From NCBI RefSeq assembly GCF_900104965.1, contig NZ_LT629757.1, forward strand, positions 3,906,001-3,970,000: DNA of 64,000 nt. The letters run 5' to 3'. Both the position numbers and the translations under genes were made by a program. This DNA comes from Nocardioides scoriae. GTDB lineage: Bacteria > Actinomycetota > Actinomycetes > Propionibacteriales > Nocardioidaceae. The notes beneath the pieces are model-generated. The model made no database searches, was not told the origin of the DNA, and was given only the letters and a program-made list of their open reading frames with translations. How positions within the stretch are numbered: position 1 is the stretch's first letter; each line of letters opens with the position of its first letter. Below are positions 50,546 through 58,760 of this stretch, one piece after another.

Positions 50546-52285
50546 CTAGTGCGTCTCGGCCTCGATGGTGTCGGCGATCTTCTGCGCGTCGCTGCGCGGC
50601 GCCGGCAGCACCCGCAGGCCCGCGCCCCGGCTCGGCAGCGGGTTGTCGAAGGTCTGCCGCATCCCGCGCACGCCGTCCTCGACGACGAAGGACGCCCGGG
50701 TGAAGACCGGCTGGTCGGGCACCTTGACCCGGGTCACGCAGCGGTAGTCCACGCGCAGCTGGTCGGGCGTGATGCGGGTGTTGACGTAGCCGCGCAGGTT
50801 GGTCCAGAAGCGCAGGTTGGGGTTGTACGCCGCCCACGGGTGCTGGCCGGTCGGCTCGTCGTACCCGTCGCCGCCGGAGGTGATCGACGAGCAGACGAAC
50901 TCCGAGCCCACGACGGGGGAGTCGGCGGCCCGGAAGTCCTGGAGCACCTCCGAGGCCCAGTGGGCGTGGACGTCGCCGGTGAGCACGACGGGGTTGCGCA
51001 CCTGGGCCCTGACCCACGAGGAGACGACCCGGTCGCGGGAGGCGGTGTAGCCGTCCCAGGCGTCCATCGAGACGGTGTTGTCGGGGGTGGCGGTGCTGTC
51101 GCGGCGACCGAAGAAGACCTGCTGGCCGATCACGTCCCAGCGCGCCCGGGACCCGGCGAAGCCCTCGGCGAGCCACCGCTCCTGCTCGAAGCCCGGCAGC
51201 GACCGGTCCGGCCGGGCGGCGTCGGGGCAGTCGTCGTAGCCGTCGCCGCAGGCCTGGTCGTCGCGGAACTGGCGGGTGTCGAGCATGTGGAAGCTCGCCA
51301 GCCGTCCCCACCGCAGCCGGCGGTAGACCGAGATGTCGGGTCCGCGCGGGACCGAGGTGCGTCGCAGCGGCATGTTCTCGTAGTAGGCCTGGAAGGCGGC
51401 CGCGCGGCGTGCGGGCAGCGCCGGGCTCTCCTCGGGGTGCTCGGAGACGTCGTCGGCCCAGTTGTTGTCGACCTCGTGGTCGTCGAAGACGACCAGCCAC
51501 GGCGCCACGGCGTGCGCGGCCTGCAGGTCGGCGTCCGACTTGTACTGCGCGAGGCGCTGGCGGTAGCCCGCGAGCGTGGTGGTCTCGGGGCCGCGGTGGT
51601 CGCGGACGTTGCCGCCGGGGGCGACGTAGTCCTGGGCGGTGTACTCGTACTGGTAGTCGCCCAGGTGGAGCACCAGGTCGGGCTCGTCCTCGGCCAGGCG
51701 GCGGTAGGCGGTGAAGAAGCCGTGCTCGTACTGGCTGCAGCTGACGAACGACATCGCCAGGGCGCCGCCGCGGGCGTCGTACGACGGGGCGGTGCGGGTG
51801 CGGCCCACCGGCGAGACCCACTCGCCGACGCGGAAGCGGTAGAAGTACTCCGTGCCGGGGGCCAGCCCGTCGGGCTCCACGTGCACGGAGTGGGCGGCGT
51901 CGACCGCGGCGCGGACGGTGCCGCTGTGCACCGGGCGGCGGAAGCGCTCGTCGCGGGCGAGCTGCCACTGGACCTGGTAGTCGCGCAGCGGCATCGCGCC
52001 GTAGCCCGAGTCGTCGAGCGGGTCCAGGGCCAGGCGGGTCCACAGCACCACGCCGTCGGGGCTGGGGTCGCCGCTGGCGACGCCGAGGGTGAAGGGGTCG
52101 GTGCGCAACCGGGGCGACGCGGCGCTGGCCCGGCTGTCGAGGCCGGCGGGGCGGGGTCCGACGAGGCCGCCGGCTGCGACGACGGCGCCGGTGACCAGGC
52201 CCGTCCTGACGAGGGTGCGACGCGAGGTGAGCCCGCCCGCCGGGGTGGGGGCGGTGGGCGTGGAAGGGGTCCGAGAGGGGTGCAT
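50546..52285 (-). CDS. PhoD-like alkaline phosphatase / phosphodiesterase, Tat-exported
   Basis: A 579-residue secreted metallophosphatase of the PhoD family. A twin-arginine signal (LTSRRTLVRTG, then a hydrophobic stretch) occupies the first 40 residues. The N-terminal Ig-like PhoD domain includes GVASGDPSPDGVVLWTRL near residue 67. The metallophosphatase core has FVSCSQYEHG, LHLGDYQYEY near residue 212, FDDHEVDNNW near residue 266 and TGDVHAHW near residue 438. Phosphate scavenging outside the cell is likely. ATG at 52285; a GTG at 52294 is an alternative. Confidence 0.9.
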   Translation of the reverse strand: MHPSRTPSTPTAPTPAGGLTSRRTLVRTGLVTGAVVAAGGLVGPRPAGLDSRASAASPRLRTDPFTLGVASGDPSPDGVVLWTRLALDPLDDSGYGAMPLRDYQVQWQLARDERFRRPVHSGTVRAAVDAAHSVHVEPDGLAPGTEYFYRFRVGEWVSPVGRTRTAPSYDARGGALAMSFVSCSQYEHGFFTAYRRLAEDEPDLVLHLGDYQYEYTAQDYVAPGGNVRDHRGPETTTLAGYRQRLAQYKSDADLQAAHAVAPWLVVFDDHEVDNNWADDVSEHPEESPALPARRAAAFQAYYENMPLRRTSVPRGPDISVYRRLRWGRLASFHMLDTRQFRDDQACGDGYDDCPDAARPDRSLPGFEQERWLAEGFAGSRARWDVIGQQVFFGRRDSTATPDNTVSMDAWDGYTASRDRVVSSWVRAQVRNPVVLTGDVHAHWASEVLQDFRAADSPVVGSEFVCSSITSGGDGYDEPTGQHPWAAYNPNLRFWTNLRGYVNTRITPDQLRVDYRCVTRVKVPDQPVFTRASFVVEDGVRGMRQTFDNPLPSRGAGLRVLPAPRSDAQKIADTIEAETH

Positions 52286-52337
52286 GGCCTCCACGCTCGA
52301 CCGCCCCGGGGGCCGGGGGCCGACCCCCAGGTGAACG

Positions 52338-53789
52338 TCAGGCCACGAGACCGGGGGTGGCGCGCAGCGGTCGCGGGTAGGGGTCCGCGAGGGTCTCGCG
52401 CCAGGCCGGCCCGAGCCGCGCGACCGCCTCGGCGAGCACGTGGGCGGGCTGGGTGAAGGGGATCCTCACGAAGCGGTCGAGGCCGCCCTCCGGGGCGAAG
52501 CTCGGGCCCGAGGCCAGCAGCACGTCGTGGCGCTCGGCGCGCGAGACCAGGGCCGTCGAGAGCGCCCGCGGCAGCTCGCACCACAGGTTGAGCCCGCCCG
52601 TGGGCCGGGTGGTGCGCCAGTCGGGCAGGTGCTCGGCCAGCGCCGCCAGGGCGGCGTCGCGCGAGACCCGCAGCTGCTCGCGGCGGTGGGCGAGCAGGTC
52701 GGCGCCGTCGCGGAGCAGGTCGGCGGCCACCAGCTGCTCGAGCGGCGAGGTGCCGAGGTCGAGGCTGAGCCGGGCGCGGAAGAGCGCGTCCATCCGGGCG
52801 GCGGGCGCCCGGACCCAGCCGATCCGCAGCCCGCCCCAGAAGGGCTTGCTCACGCTGCCGACGCTGACGTGCTCGACGACGCGGTCGCGGGCGTGGGCCG
52901 CGAACGGGAGCGGCATCGCCTGGCCCTCGAGCGGCAGCATCGCCATCGACTCGTCGACGATGGCCGTGGTCCGCGTGCGCGCCAGGGCGTCGGCCACCCG
53001 GGCGCGGCCCTCGTCGGGCAGCAGCGCGCCGGTCGGGTTGTGGAAGTCGGGGATCAGGTACGCCGCGCGCGGCACCACCTGGCGCAGCGTCGTCGTCATC
53101 GCCTCGGTGTCGGCGTCGTCGTGGGGCACCTCGACCCCCACGAGGCGGGCGCCGCTCCCGGTCAGGGTGGCGATGGCGTTGGGGTAGGTCGGGCTCTGCG
53201 TGACCGCCCGGTCGCCGGGGCCCAGCAGCGCCCGCGCGGCGATCGCGACCCCGGCCTGCGCGCCCGGCACCACCATCACCTCCTCGGGGCTCGTGGGCAG
53301 CCCGCGGGCGGCGTACGCCTCGGCGATCGCCTCGCGCAGCACCAGCAGCCCCGAGGGGAAGTAGCCCGGACCCGCGAGGTGGCGGGGCAGCTCGGCGACC
53401 GCGCGCTCGTAGGCCGCGAGCAGCCCCGGGCCGGGCAGCGGCGCGGCGCAGGTGAGGTCGACCTTGCCGTCGGGGTGCTCGGTCAGCCGCAGCAGGTGGT
53501 CGCCGTGGCCGGCCCGGCGACCGGCCGGCAGGTGGGCCACGCTGCCCGATCCCTGCCGCGAGACCAGGAACCCGTGGTCGCGCAGCTCGGCGTACGCCCG
53601 GGCGACGGTGGTGCGGCTGACCTCAAGCGCCTCGGTCAGGTCGCGCTCGCTCGGCAGCCGCACGCCGACCGGCACCCGGCCGTCGGTGATGAGCACCCGC
53701 AGCCCCTCGGCGAGCCCGCGGTAGGCGGGGGACCGGTCGAAGTCGCCCAGCAGGGTGGCCACGCGGGAGGCGGCGAGGTGACGCGTCAT
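52338..53789 (-). CDS. MocR-type regulator (GntR HTH fused to aminotransferase fold)
   Basis: A 483-residue MocR/PdxR-family protein: an N-terminal GntR winged helix (about residues 15-85, LPSERDLTEALEVSRTTVARAY at positions 45-66) and a C-terminal fold-type I aminotransferase-like domain. The PLP lysine is in VGSVSKPFWGGLRIGW near residue 305. It is divergent from a YczE-type membrane protein gene, the arrangement of the YczR subgroup of MocR regulators. Between the starts are two CAGGCCA direct repeats and an inverted GGCCA...TGGCC, probable binding sites. ATG at 53789. Confidence 0.88.
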   Translation of the reverse strand: MTRHLAASRVATLLGDFDRSPAYRGLAEGLRVLITDGRVPVGVRLPSERDLTEALEVSRTTVARAYAELRDHGFLVSRQGSGSVAHLPAGRRAGHGDHLLRLTEHPDGKVDLTCAAPLPGPGLLAAYERAVAELPRHLAGPGYFPSGLLVLREAIAEAYAARGLPTSPEEVMVVPGAQAGVAIAARALLGPGDRAVTQSPTYPNAIATLTGSGARLVGVEVPHDDADTEAMTTTLRQVVPRAAYLIPDFHNPTGALLPDEGRARVADALARTRTTAIVDESMAMLPLEGQAMPLPFAAHARDRVVEHVSVGSVSKPFWGGLRIGWVRAPAARMDALFRARLSLDLGTSPLEQLVAADLLRDGADLLAHRREQLRVSRDAALAALAEHLPDWRTTRPTGGLNLWCELPRALSTALVSRAERHDVLLASGPSFAPEGGLDRFVRIPFTQPAHVLAEAVARLGPAWRETLADPYPRPLRATPGLVA

Positions 53790-53851
53790 GCAGGCCAGTG
53801 AATCACGATTGGCCCTCGTCAACCAGGCCACTTCGGCTCCAGGGTGGACCC
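53790..53851. promoter_or_regulatory. MocR/yczE divergent control region
   Basis: The 62 bp between the divergent starts contain CAGGCCAGTG and CAGGCCACTT as direct repeats about 31 bp apart, TGGCC as an inverted element, and AATC-AC-GATT in the middle. Direct repeats one or more helical turns apart are typical MocR operators, so this region probably controls both genes. Confidence 0.5.
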
Positions 53852-54541
53852 ATGACGACCTGCCCCACCCACGAGGCCGCCGCTCCCGTCGCGCGCCGGG
53901 ACCGCCGGCTCGCGTCGCTGGGGCCGGTGGCCCAGCTCCGCGCCGGACGGCTGCCGCGCCGGCTGGCCCAGCTGCTGGTCGGCCTGGCGCTGTACGGCGT
54001 CACGCTGGCGCTGCTGATCCGCTCCACCCTGGGCAACGCGCCCTGGGACGTGCTCCACCAGGGGCTGGCGCGCTACCTGCCGATGTCGATCGGCACGGCC
54101 GTGATCGTGATGAGCCTGCTGGTGCTGCTGCTGTGGATCCCGCTGCGGGAGAAGCCGGGGCTGGGCACCCTCGCCAACTCGTTCCTCGTCGGCCTGGTCG
54201 CCGACCGGGCGCTGGCCGTGGTGGCCGCGCCCGATCACCTGGGCCTGCGCGCCGGCCTGCTCGTCGCCGGCGTGGTCCTCAACGCCCTGGCCACCGCCCT
54301 CTACATCGGCTCGCAGTTCGGCCCCGGTCCCCGTGACGGCCTGATGACCGGGCTGCACCGCCGCACCGGCCTGCCGCTGGGCGTGGTCCGCACCGGCATC
54401 GAGGTGACCGTGGTCGCGCTCGGCTGGCTCCTCGGCGGCGTCGTCGGCCTCGGGACCCTCGTCTACACCCTGGCCATCGGGCCACTGGTGCAGCTGGCGC
54501 TGCCCTGGTGCGTGGTGGAGCTCCCCGAGCGTCGCGGCTGA
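53852..54541 (+). CDS. YczE/YitT-family membrane protein
   Basis: A 229-residue integral membrane protein with about five helices, matching the YczE group of the YitT-like family. LALYGVTLALLIRSTLGNAPWDVLHQGL near residues 44-71 and GSQFGPGPRDGLMTGLHRRTGLPLG near 151-175 are the conserved loops. Function in transport of an unknown molecule, possibly PLP- or amino-acid-linked, is inferred only from the neighbouring MocR gene. ATG at 53852. Confidence 0.82.
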   Translation: MTTCPTHEAAAPVARRDRRLASLGPVAQLRAGRLPRRLAQLLVGLALYGVTLALLIRSTLGNAPWDVLHQGLARYLPMSIGTAVIVMSLLVLLLWIPLREKPGLGTLANSFLVGLVADRALAVVAAPDHLGLRAGLLVAGVVLNALATALYIGSQFGPGPRDGLMTGLHRRTGLPLGVVRTGIEVTVVALGWLLGGVVGLGTLVYTLAIGPLVQLALPWCVVELPERRG

Positions 54542-54544
54542 CGG

Positions 54545-54709
54545 CCCTTCGAGACACGACTCCGTCGTTCCTCAGGGACCGGCAGGGTCAGCCCCGTCCC
54601 TCGCTCCCTGAGGAGGGCCGCCAGGCCCGTCCGTCGGTCCCTGAGGAGGGCCGCCAGGCCCGTCTCGAAGGGCCAGGCCCGTCCCGAAGGTCAGGCCCGT
54701 CTCGAAGGG
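54545..54709. repeat. REP-like intergenic palindromic element
   Basis: A 165-bp block between convergent genes is built from inverted and direct repeats. CCCTTCGAGAC (54545-54555) is repeated inverted as GTCTCGAAGGG at 54662-54672 and 54699-54709. TCCTCAGGGACC (54569-54580) pairs perfectly with GGTCCCTGAGGA (54636-54647). A 27-bp unit is directly repeated at 54605-54631 and 54638-54664. This would form a large cruciform or RNA hairpin and resembles REP elements scattered in actinobacterial genomes. Confidence 0.75.
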
Positions 54710-55276
54710 TCAGCGCCGGGTCGCCAGGAGCACGGCCGCGTCGGGGGCGACCATGACCTCGACGGCGGTGAAGCGCTCGTCGGTCAGCCAGGTCTCGCGC
54801 AGCACGTCGACCCGCCCGCCGGTGATCGGCGGCCAGAACTCGCAGGGCGTGAAGTCGTCGAGCACCACGATGCCGCCCGGCTCGACGAGGTCGGCGACGG
54901 CCTCGGCGCTGGCGTCCTCGGGGACCGACGGGTCGAGGAAGAGCAGCGAGTAGGGGCCCTTGTTGCGCAGCGTCGACCAGTCGGCGGCGAGCACCTCGAC
55001 CTGCGGGTCGTCGGTGAAGATGTCCTGCGCGGCCGTGGCCAGGCGCGGGTCGAGCTCGGCGGAGAGGATGTGCGTCCCGGGCCGCACGCCCGAGCGCAGC
55101 CACGCCGTGCCGACCCCGCAGCCGGTGCCGAACTCGGCCATGATCCCGCTGCGGGTCGCGGCCAGCGCGGCCAGGAGCCGGCCGGTCTCGTTGCGGCAGA
55201 AGGACACGTAGCCCGCTCGCCGGGAGACGTCGAAGGCGCGCGAGACGATCGGCGGCAGCTCGGGAGGGGCACTCAT
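54710..55276 (-). CDS. SAM-dependent O-methyltransferase-like protein
   Basis: A 188-residue class I methyltransferase. The SAM-binding motif is AEFGTGCGVGTAWLRSG near residue 46, the acidic residue of motif II is in LSAELDPRLA near residue 73, and LLFLDPSVPED near residue 112 with IVVLDDFTPCEFW near 141 resemble the metal-associated DD of O-methyltransferase family 3. Substrate unknown. The ATG at 55276 is used; an upstream in-frame ATG at 55363 would run into the leuB leader region. Confidence 0.8.
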   Translation of the reverse strand: MSAPPELPPIVSRAFDVSRRAGYVSFCRNETGRLLAALAATRSGIMAEFGTGCGVGTAWLRSGVRPGTHILSAELDPRLATAAQDIFTDDPQVEVLAADWSTLRNKGPYSLLFLDPSVPEDASAEAVADLVEPGGIVVLDDFTPCEFWPPITGGRVDVLRETWLTDERFTAVEVMVAPDAAVLLATRR

Positions 55277-55324
55277 CGGCCCATCCTCGCAAACCGGCCG
55301 CCCCCTGCGTGACGCGGCGAAGTT

Positions 55325-55343
55325 GTCCCATTCCTTGGGACAG
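55325..55343. promoter_or_regulatory. Inverted repeat upstream of leuB leader, shared with ilvB
   Basis: TGTCCCA (55325-55331), spacer TTCCT, TGGGACA (55337-55343). The 17-nt core GTCCCAT-T-CCTTGGGAC equals the ilvB element except for one central base. The centre is 62 nt before the leader-peptide ATG, against 60 nt for ilvB, so position as well as sequence is conserved. Confidence 0.65.
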
Positions 55344-55395
55344 TTCTCCCGAGGGGTGGTCACCGGCTCGTCGCCGGGCGCACCCTGGTGCCCTC

Positions 55396-55440
55396 ATGCG
55401 GAACCTGTGCGTACTTATTCGCTGCCGTGGCGGGGCCTGA
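55396..55440 (+). CDS. Leader peptide upstream of leuB region
   Basis: A 14-residue frame, MRNLCVLIRCRGGA, contains Leu-Cys-Val-Leu-Ile and uses CTT, ATT and GTA, codons almost absent from the surrounding genes. The gene-free stretch 55277-55628 also contains the IR at 55325-55343 and the pairing segments at 55434-55493; nothing else is recognised there. No strong ribosome binding site precedes the ATG, and the frame could be leaderless like the other two leaders (CACCCT at 55381-55386). Its product is probably not functional itself; translation would sense Leu/Val/Ile or Cys charging. Confidence 0.65.
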   Translation: MRNLCVLIRCRGGA

Positions 55441-55493
55441 CAGACAGGCCACCTCGCCGCGGAGCTCGGCGTACCCACGCCACCTCAGGCCTG
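55434..55493 (+). promoter_or_regulatory. Alternative RNA hairpins downstream of leuB leader peptide
   Basis: Segment 1 GGCCTG (55434-55439, overlapping the leader stop codon), segment 2 CAGGCC (55445-55450) and segment 3 GGCCTG (55488-55493). Segment 2 can pair with 1 (loop ACAGA) or with 3 (loop of 37 nt), so ribosome position could switch the fold. No T-run follows, so control may be Rho-dependent or translational. Confidence 0.5.
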
Positions 55494-55628
55494 TTGATCC
55501 CGCGAGCGAGACAGAGACGTCCACCCCTCACCTCTCGCCGAACAGGTCTTCTGCTGCGATCCGGCTTCGAGAGCTCGTTCACCTCCTCGCGTCCCTGCAC
55601 CACCCACACGCGAACCCAGGAGACGACC

Positions 55629-55751
55629 ATGTACGAGACCTTCCCCGAGTGGGGCCCGGCCAAGAACAACCCCGACAGCCCCGCCCACCACGCGCTGCAC
55701 GTCGCGCTCGACCCGCGGGACACCAGCGGGCTGCGTCCTGACGACAACTAG
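55629..55751 (+). CDS. Small 40-residue protein before leuB, unknown function
   Basis: An open frame of 40 codons, beginning [14 protein letters not shown] and ending SGLRPDDN. It has a canonical AGGAG ribosome binding site (55617-55621) 7 nt before the ATG and ends 10 nt before leuB. The product is acidic and polar with no membrane segment and no Cys. I do not recognise it. It lies downstream of the leader peptide and the alternative hairpins, so it may be the first real gene of that transcript. Confidence 0.6.
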   Translation: MYETFPEWGPAKNNPDSPAHHALHVALDPRDTSGLRPDDN

Positions 55752-55761
55752 CATCGCCCGC

Positions 55762-56835
55762 ATGCCCGACGCCCCCGCCACCACCAGCTCGACGATCCGC
55801 CTCGCCCTCATCCCGGGCGACGGCATCGGTCCCGAGGTCACCACCGAGGCCTTCAAGGTGCTCGAGCAGGCCGCGCCCACCGGCGTCCGGTTCGAGACCA
55901 CCCCCTACGAGCTGGGCGCGGACCGCTACCTCGCGACCGGCGAGGTGCTGCCCGACACGGTGCTCGAGGAGGTCCGCGGCCACGACGCGATCCTCCTCGG
56001 CGCCGTCGGGGGCAAGCCCGGCGACCCGAACCTGCCGCCCGGCCTGCTCGAGCGCGGCCTGCTGCTCCGGCTCCGCTTCGAGCTCGACCACTACGTCAAC
56101 CTGCGCCCCTCGCGCATCTTCCCCGGCGCGGCCTCACCCCTGGCCGACCCGGGCGAGGTCGACTTCGTGGTCGTGCGCGAGGGCACCGAGGGTCCCTACA
56201 CCGGCAACGGCGGCGCCCTGCGCGTCGGCACCCCGGCCGAGGTCGCCACCGAGGTCTCGGTCAACACCGCCTTCGGCGTGGAGCGCGTCGTGCGCGACGC
56301 CTTCGCCCGGGCCCGCAAGCGCCGCGGCACGCTCACGCTGGTCCACAAGACCAACGTGCTCGTCCACGCCGGCGCCGTGTGGTGGCGCCTGGTCCAGGAG
56401 GTCGCGCCGGAGTTCCCCGACGTGACCGTGGACTACATGCACATCGACGCGGCCACCATCTTCATGGTCAACGACCCGTCGCGCTTCGACGTGATCGTCA
56501 CCGACAACCTCTTCGGCGACATCATCACCGACCTCGCCGCCGCCATCACCGGTGGCATCGGCCTGGCGGCCAGCGGCAACGTCAACCCCGACCGCACCGC
56601 TCCGTCGATGTTCGAGCCCGTCCACGGCTCCGCGCCCGACATCGCGGGCCAGGGCAAGGCCGACCCGGTCGCCGCGATCCTCTCCGGCGCCCTGCTGCTC
56701 GAGCACCTCGGCCACGAGGACGCCGCCCGCACCATCGAGGACGCCGTCGTCGCCGAGCTCGCCGCCCGCACCCCCGGCGCCCCCCTGGTCACCAGCGAGG
56801 TCGGCGACTCGGTCGCGAAGCGCGTCGTGGGCTGA
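55762..56835 (+). CDS. leuB: 3-isopropylmalate dehydrogenase
   Basis: A 357-residue beta-decarboxylating dehydrogenase in leucine synthesis (NAD+, Mg2+). [11 protein letters not shown] is at residues 16-26, substrate arginines lie in the [19 protein letters not shown] region (about 100-118) and [11 protein letters not shown] near residue 140, the catalytic Lys/Tyr region [11 protein letters not shown] near residue 193, and Asp ligands in [10 protein letters not shown] (about 249). NAD specificity is suggested by [19 protein letters not shown]. The ATG lacks a ribosome binding site, but TAGCAT (55749-55754) 7 nt upstream suggests a leaderless promoter inside the end of the 40-codon frame. Confidence 0.95.
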   Translation: MPDAPATTSSTIRLALIPGDGIGPEVTTEAFKVLEQAAPTGVRFETTPYELGADRYLATGEVLPDTVLEEVRGHDAILLGAVGGKPGDPNLPPGLLERGLLLRLRFELDHYVNLRPSRIFPGAASPLADPGEVDFVVVREGTEGPYTGNGGALRVGTPAEVATEVSVNTAFGVERVVRDAFARARKRRGTLTLVHKTNVLVHAGAVWWRLVQEVAPEFPDVTVDYMHIDAATIFMVNDPSRFDVIVTDNLFGDIITDLAAAITGGIGLAASGNVNPDRTAPSMFEPVHGSAPDIAGQGKADPVAAILSGALLLEHLGHEDAARTIEDAVVAELAARTPGAPLVTSEVGDSVAKRVVG

Positions 56836-56926
56836 CGCGGCCCCCGGGGCGCGACGACCCGGGGCGACCGGAGCGGGCAGCAGCGCCACGTCCAGGCCCC
56901 TCCGATCCGAGAGATAGCGTGCCCCC

Positions 56927-58027
56927 ATGACCTTCGACATCACCGTCACGACGTCGGACTCCCCGCGCAGCGAGGCCGAGGTCGCCGAGATCCTGGCCAA
57001 CCCGGGCTTCGGCACCCACTTCACCGACCACATGCTCACGGTCGAGTGGACGCCCGAGCTCGGCTGGCACGACGCCCGCATCACGGCGTACGGCCCGATC
57101 AGCCTGGACCCGGCGACGGCGGTGCTGCACTACGCGCAGGAGACCTTCGAGGGGATGAAGGCCTACCGCCACGCGGACGGCTCGGTCTGGACCTTCCGGC
57201 CCGAGGAGAACGCCGCGCGGATGGCCCGCTCCAGCCACCGGCTGGCGCTGCCGGTGCTCGAGCCCGAGGACTTCGTGCGCTGCGTCGACGCGCTGGTCGA
57301 GGTCGACCAGCGCTGGGTCCCGGAGAACGCCGACGCGGGCGCGGGGGAGAAGAGCCTCTACCTGCGGCCGTTCATGTTCGCCTCCGAGTCCTTCCTCGGC
57401 GTGCGGCCCTCCCAGCACGTGACCTTCATGGTGATCGCCTCGCCGGCCGGCGCCTACTTCAAGGGCGGCGTCAAGCCGCTGAGCCTGTGGCTGACCGAGG
57501 ACTACACCCGCGCCGGACGGGGCGGGATGGGGGCGGCCAAGACGGGCGGCAACTACGCCAGCTCGCTGGTGGCGCAGCAGGAGGCGACCGCGCACGACTG
57601 CGACCAGGTCGTGTTCCTCGACGTCGCCGAGGGGAGGTACGTCGAGGAGCTCGGCGGCATGAACATGTACTTCGTCTACCGCGACGGCCACGTCGTGACG
57701 CCCGAGACCGGCACGATCCTCGAGGGCATCACCCGCTCGGCGATCATCGAGCTGGCCCAGAAGAAGGGCCACCGCGTCGAGGAGCGCAAGATCGCGATCG
57801 ACGAGTGGCGCGAGGGCGTCGCCTCCGGCGAGATCACCGAGATCTTCGCCTGCGGCACCGCGGCCGTCGTGACGCCGGTCGGCACCCTGCGCTGGGACGG
57901 CGGCGAGGTCAGCGGCGAGGCCACCGAGGAGGCCGGGCCGCTGACCATGGAGATCCGCCAGGACCTGGTCGACCTGCAGTTCGGCCGCGCCGACGACGCG
58001 TTCGGGTGGATGCACCGGGTCGTGTGA
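56927..58027 (+). CDS. ilvE: Branched-chain amino acid aminotransferase
   Basis: A 366-residue fold-type IV PLP aminotransferase that makes Val, Leu and Ile from their 2-oxo acids, in the cytosol. The conserved YAQETFEGMKAYR is near residue 68, the PLP lysine in GAAKTGGNYASSLVAQ near residue 203, and EELGGMNMYFV, ILEGITRSAI and ACGTAAVVTPVG further on. The N-terminal segment before residue 30 matches the actinobacterial long form. TAGCGT (56915-56920) six bases before the ATG indicates a leaderless mRNA of its own, although leuB is only 91 nt upstream. Confidence 0.95.
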   Translation: MTFDITVTTSDSPRSEAEVAEILANPGFGTHFTDHMLTVEWTPELGWHDARITAYGPISLDPATAVLHYAQETFEGMKAYRHADGSVWTFRPEENAARMARSSHRLALPVLEPEDFVRCVDALVEVDQRWVPENADAGAGEKSLYLRPFMFASESFLGVRPSQHVTFMVIASPAGAYFKGGVKPLSLWLTEDYTRAGRGGMGAAKTGGNYASSLVAQQEATAHDCDQVVFLDVAEGRYVEELGGMNMYFVYRDGHVVTPETGTILEGITRSAIIELAQKKGHRVEERKIAIDEWREGVASGEITEIFACGTAAVVTPVGTLRWDGGEVSGEATEEAGPLTMEIRQDLVDLQFGRADDAFGWMHRVV

Positions 58028-58060
58028 CCCGGTGCCCGCCCGGCGCGGGCGGCAGCTCCC

Positions 58061-58549
58061 TCAGGAGGGGGAGTACGCCGCCACGAGCTCGTCGTGGGTG
58101 GCCCAGAACTGGTCCATGGGCAGGTCCTGGCCGGCGAGGTGGGCGGCGAGGTACTCCAGGCGGCGGTGCCACGTGGCGGCCTGCTCGACCGGGTCGGTGA
58201 GGTCCTCGTGGCGCACCGTCACGCGGCTGCCCTCCTCGAGGACCTCCATGTCGAACCCGACGGTGGTCTTGGGCTGGTCGGGGACCTCCCAGCTGATGGT
58301 CAGCCGGCTGCGGCGCTCCCAGCGACGCACGACGTGGCGGGTGCGCACCCCCGAGTCGTGCTCGAGGGAGTAGCCGGGGCCCGGACCGGGAGCGCCCTCG
58401 ACGACGCGGGCGAGCCAGGTCGAGAGCTCCACGGGCCGGGTCAGCGCGGACCAGACGGCCTCGGGCTCGACGTCGACGTCGACGTGCACGACGGCCGCGC
58501 GGGGGGCCACCTGTCCGACGGGCGAGCCCGCCGTCGTTTCACTCCACAT
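58061..58549 (-). CDS. SRPBCC/AHSA1-family protein
   Basis: A 162-residue START/Bet v1-like domain of the AHSA1 (Aha1 homology) group: VDVDVEPEAVWSALTRPVELSTWL near residues 22-45 and WEVPDQPKTTVGFDMEVLEEGSRVTVRHEDLTDP near 87-120 (quoted as regions). These proteins bind hydrophobic ligands or act in toxin-antitoxin-like or stress roles; no partner is next to it. Convergent with ilvE and divergent from the kinase. Confidence 0.82.
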   Translation of the reverse strand: MWSETTAGSPVGQVAPRAAVVHVDVDVEPEAVWSALTRPVELSTWLARVVEGAPGPGPGYSLEHDSGVRTRHVVRRWERRSRLTISWEVPDQPKTTVGFDMEVLEEGSRVTVRHEDLTDPVEQAATWHRRLEYLAAHLAGQDLPMDQFWATHDELVAAYSPS

Positions 58550-58760
58550 GGGGCATCCAGTCGTCGAGATGGGGGACCGGCGAGGCCCGGGTCGGACACG
58601 AGCCGAGGTGGGCCGTCGCGGTCGGTGACGAGCGACGGGCGTCGTCGCTGGTCAGGGACTTTACCCGTCCCGGAGTGACCGGGGCCACTGCGGGGTGCTC
58701 GTCGCCGACGCGCAGGTCGCGCGACCGCGCTGGACGGGTGGGCCCGGCTACCGTGTTCGG

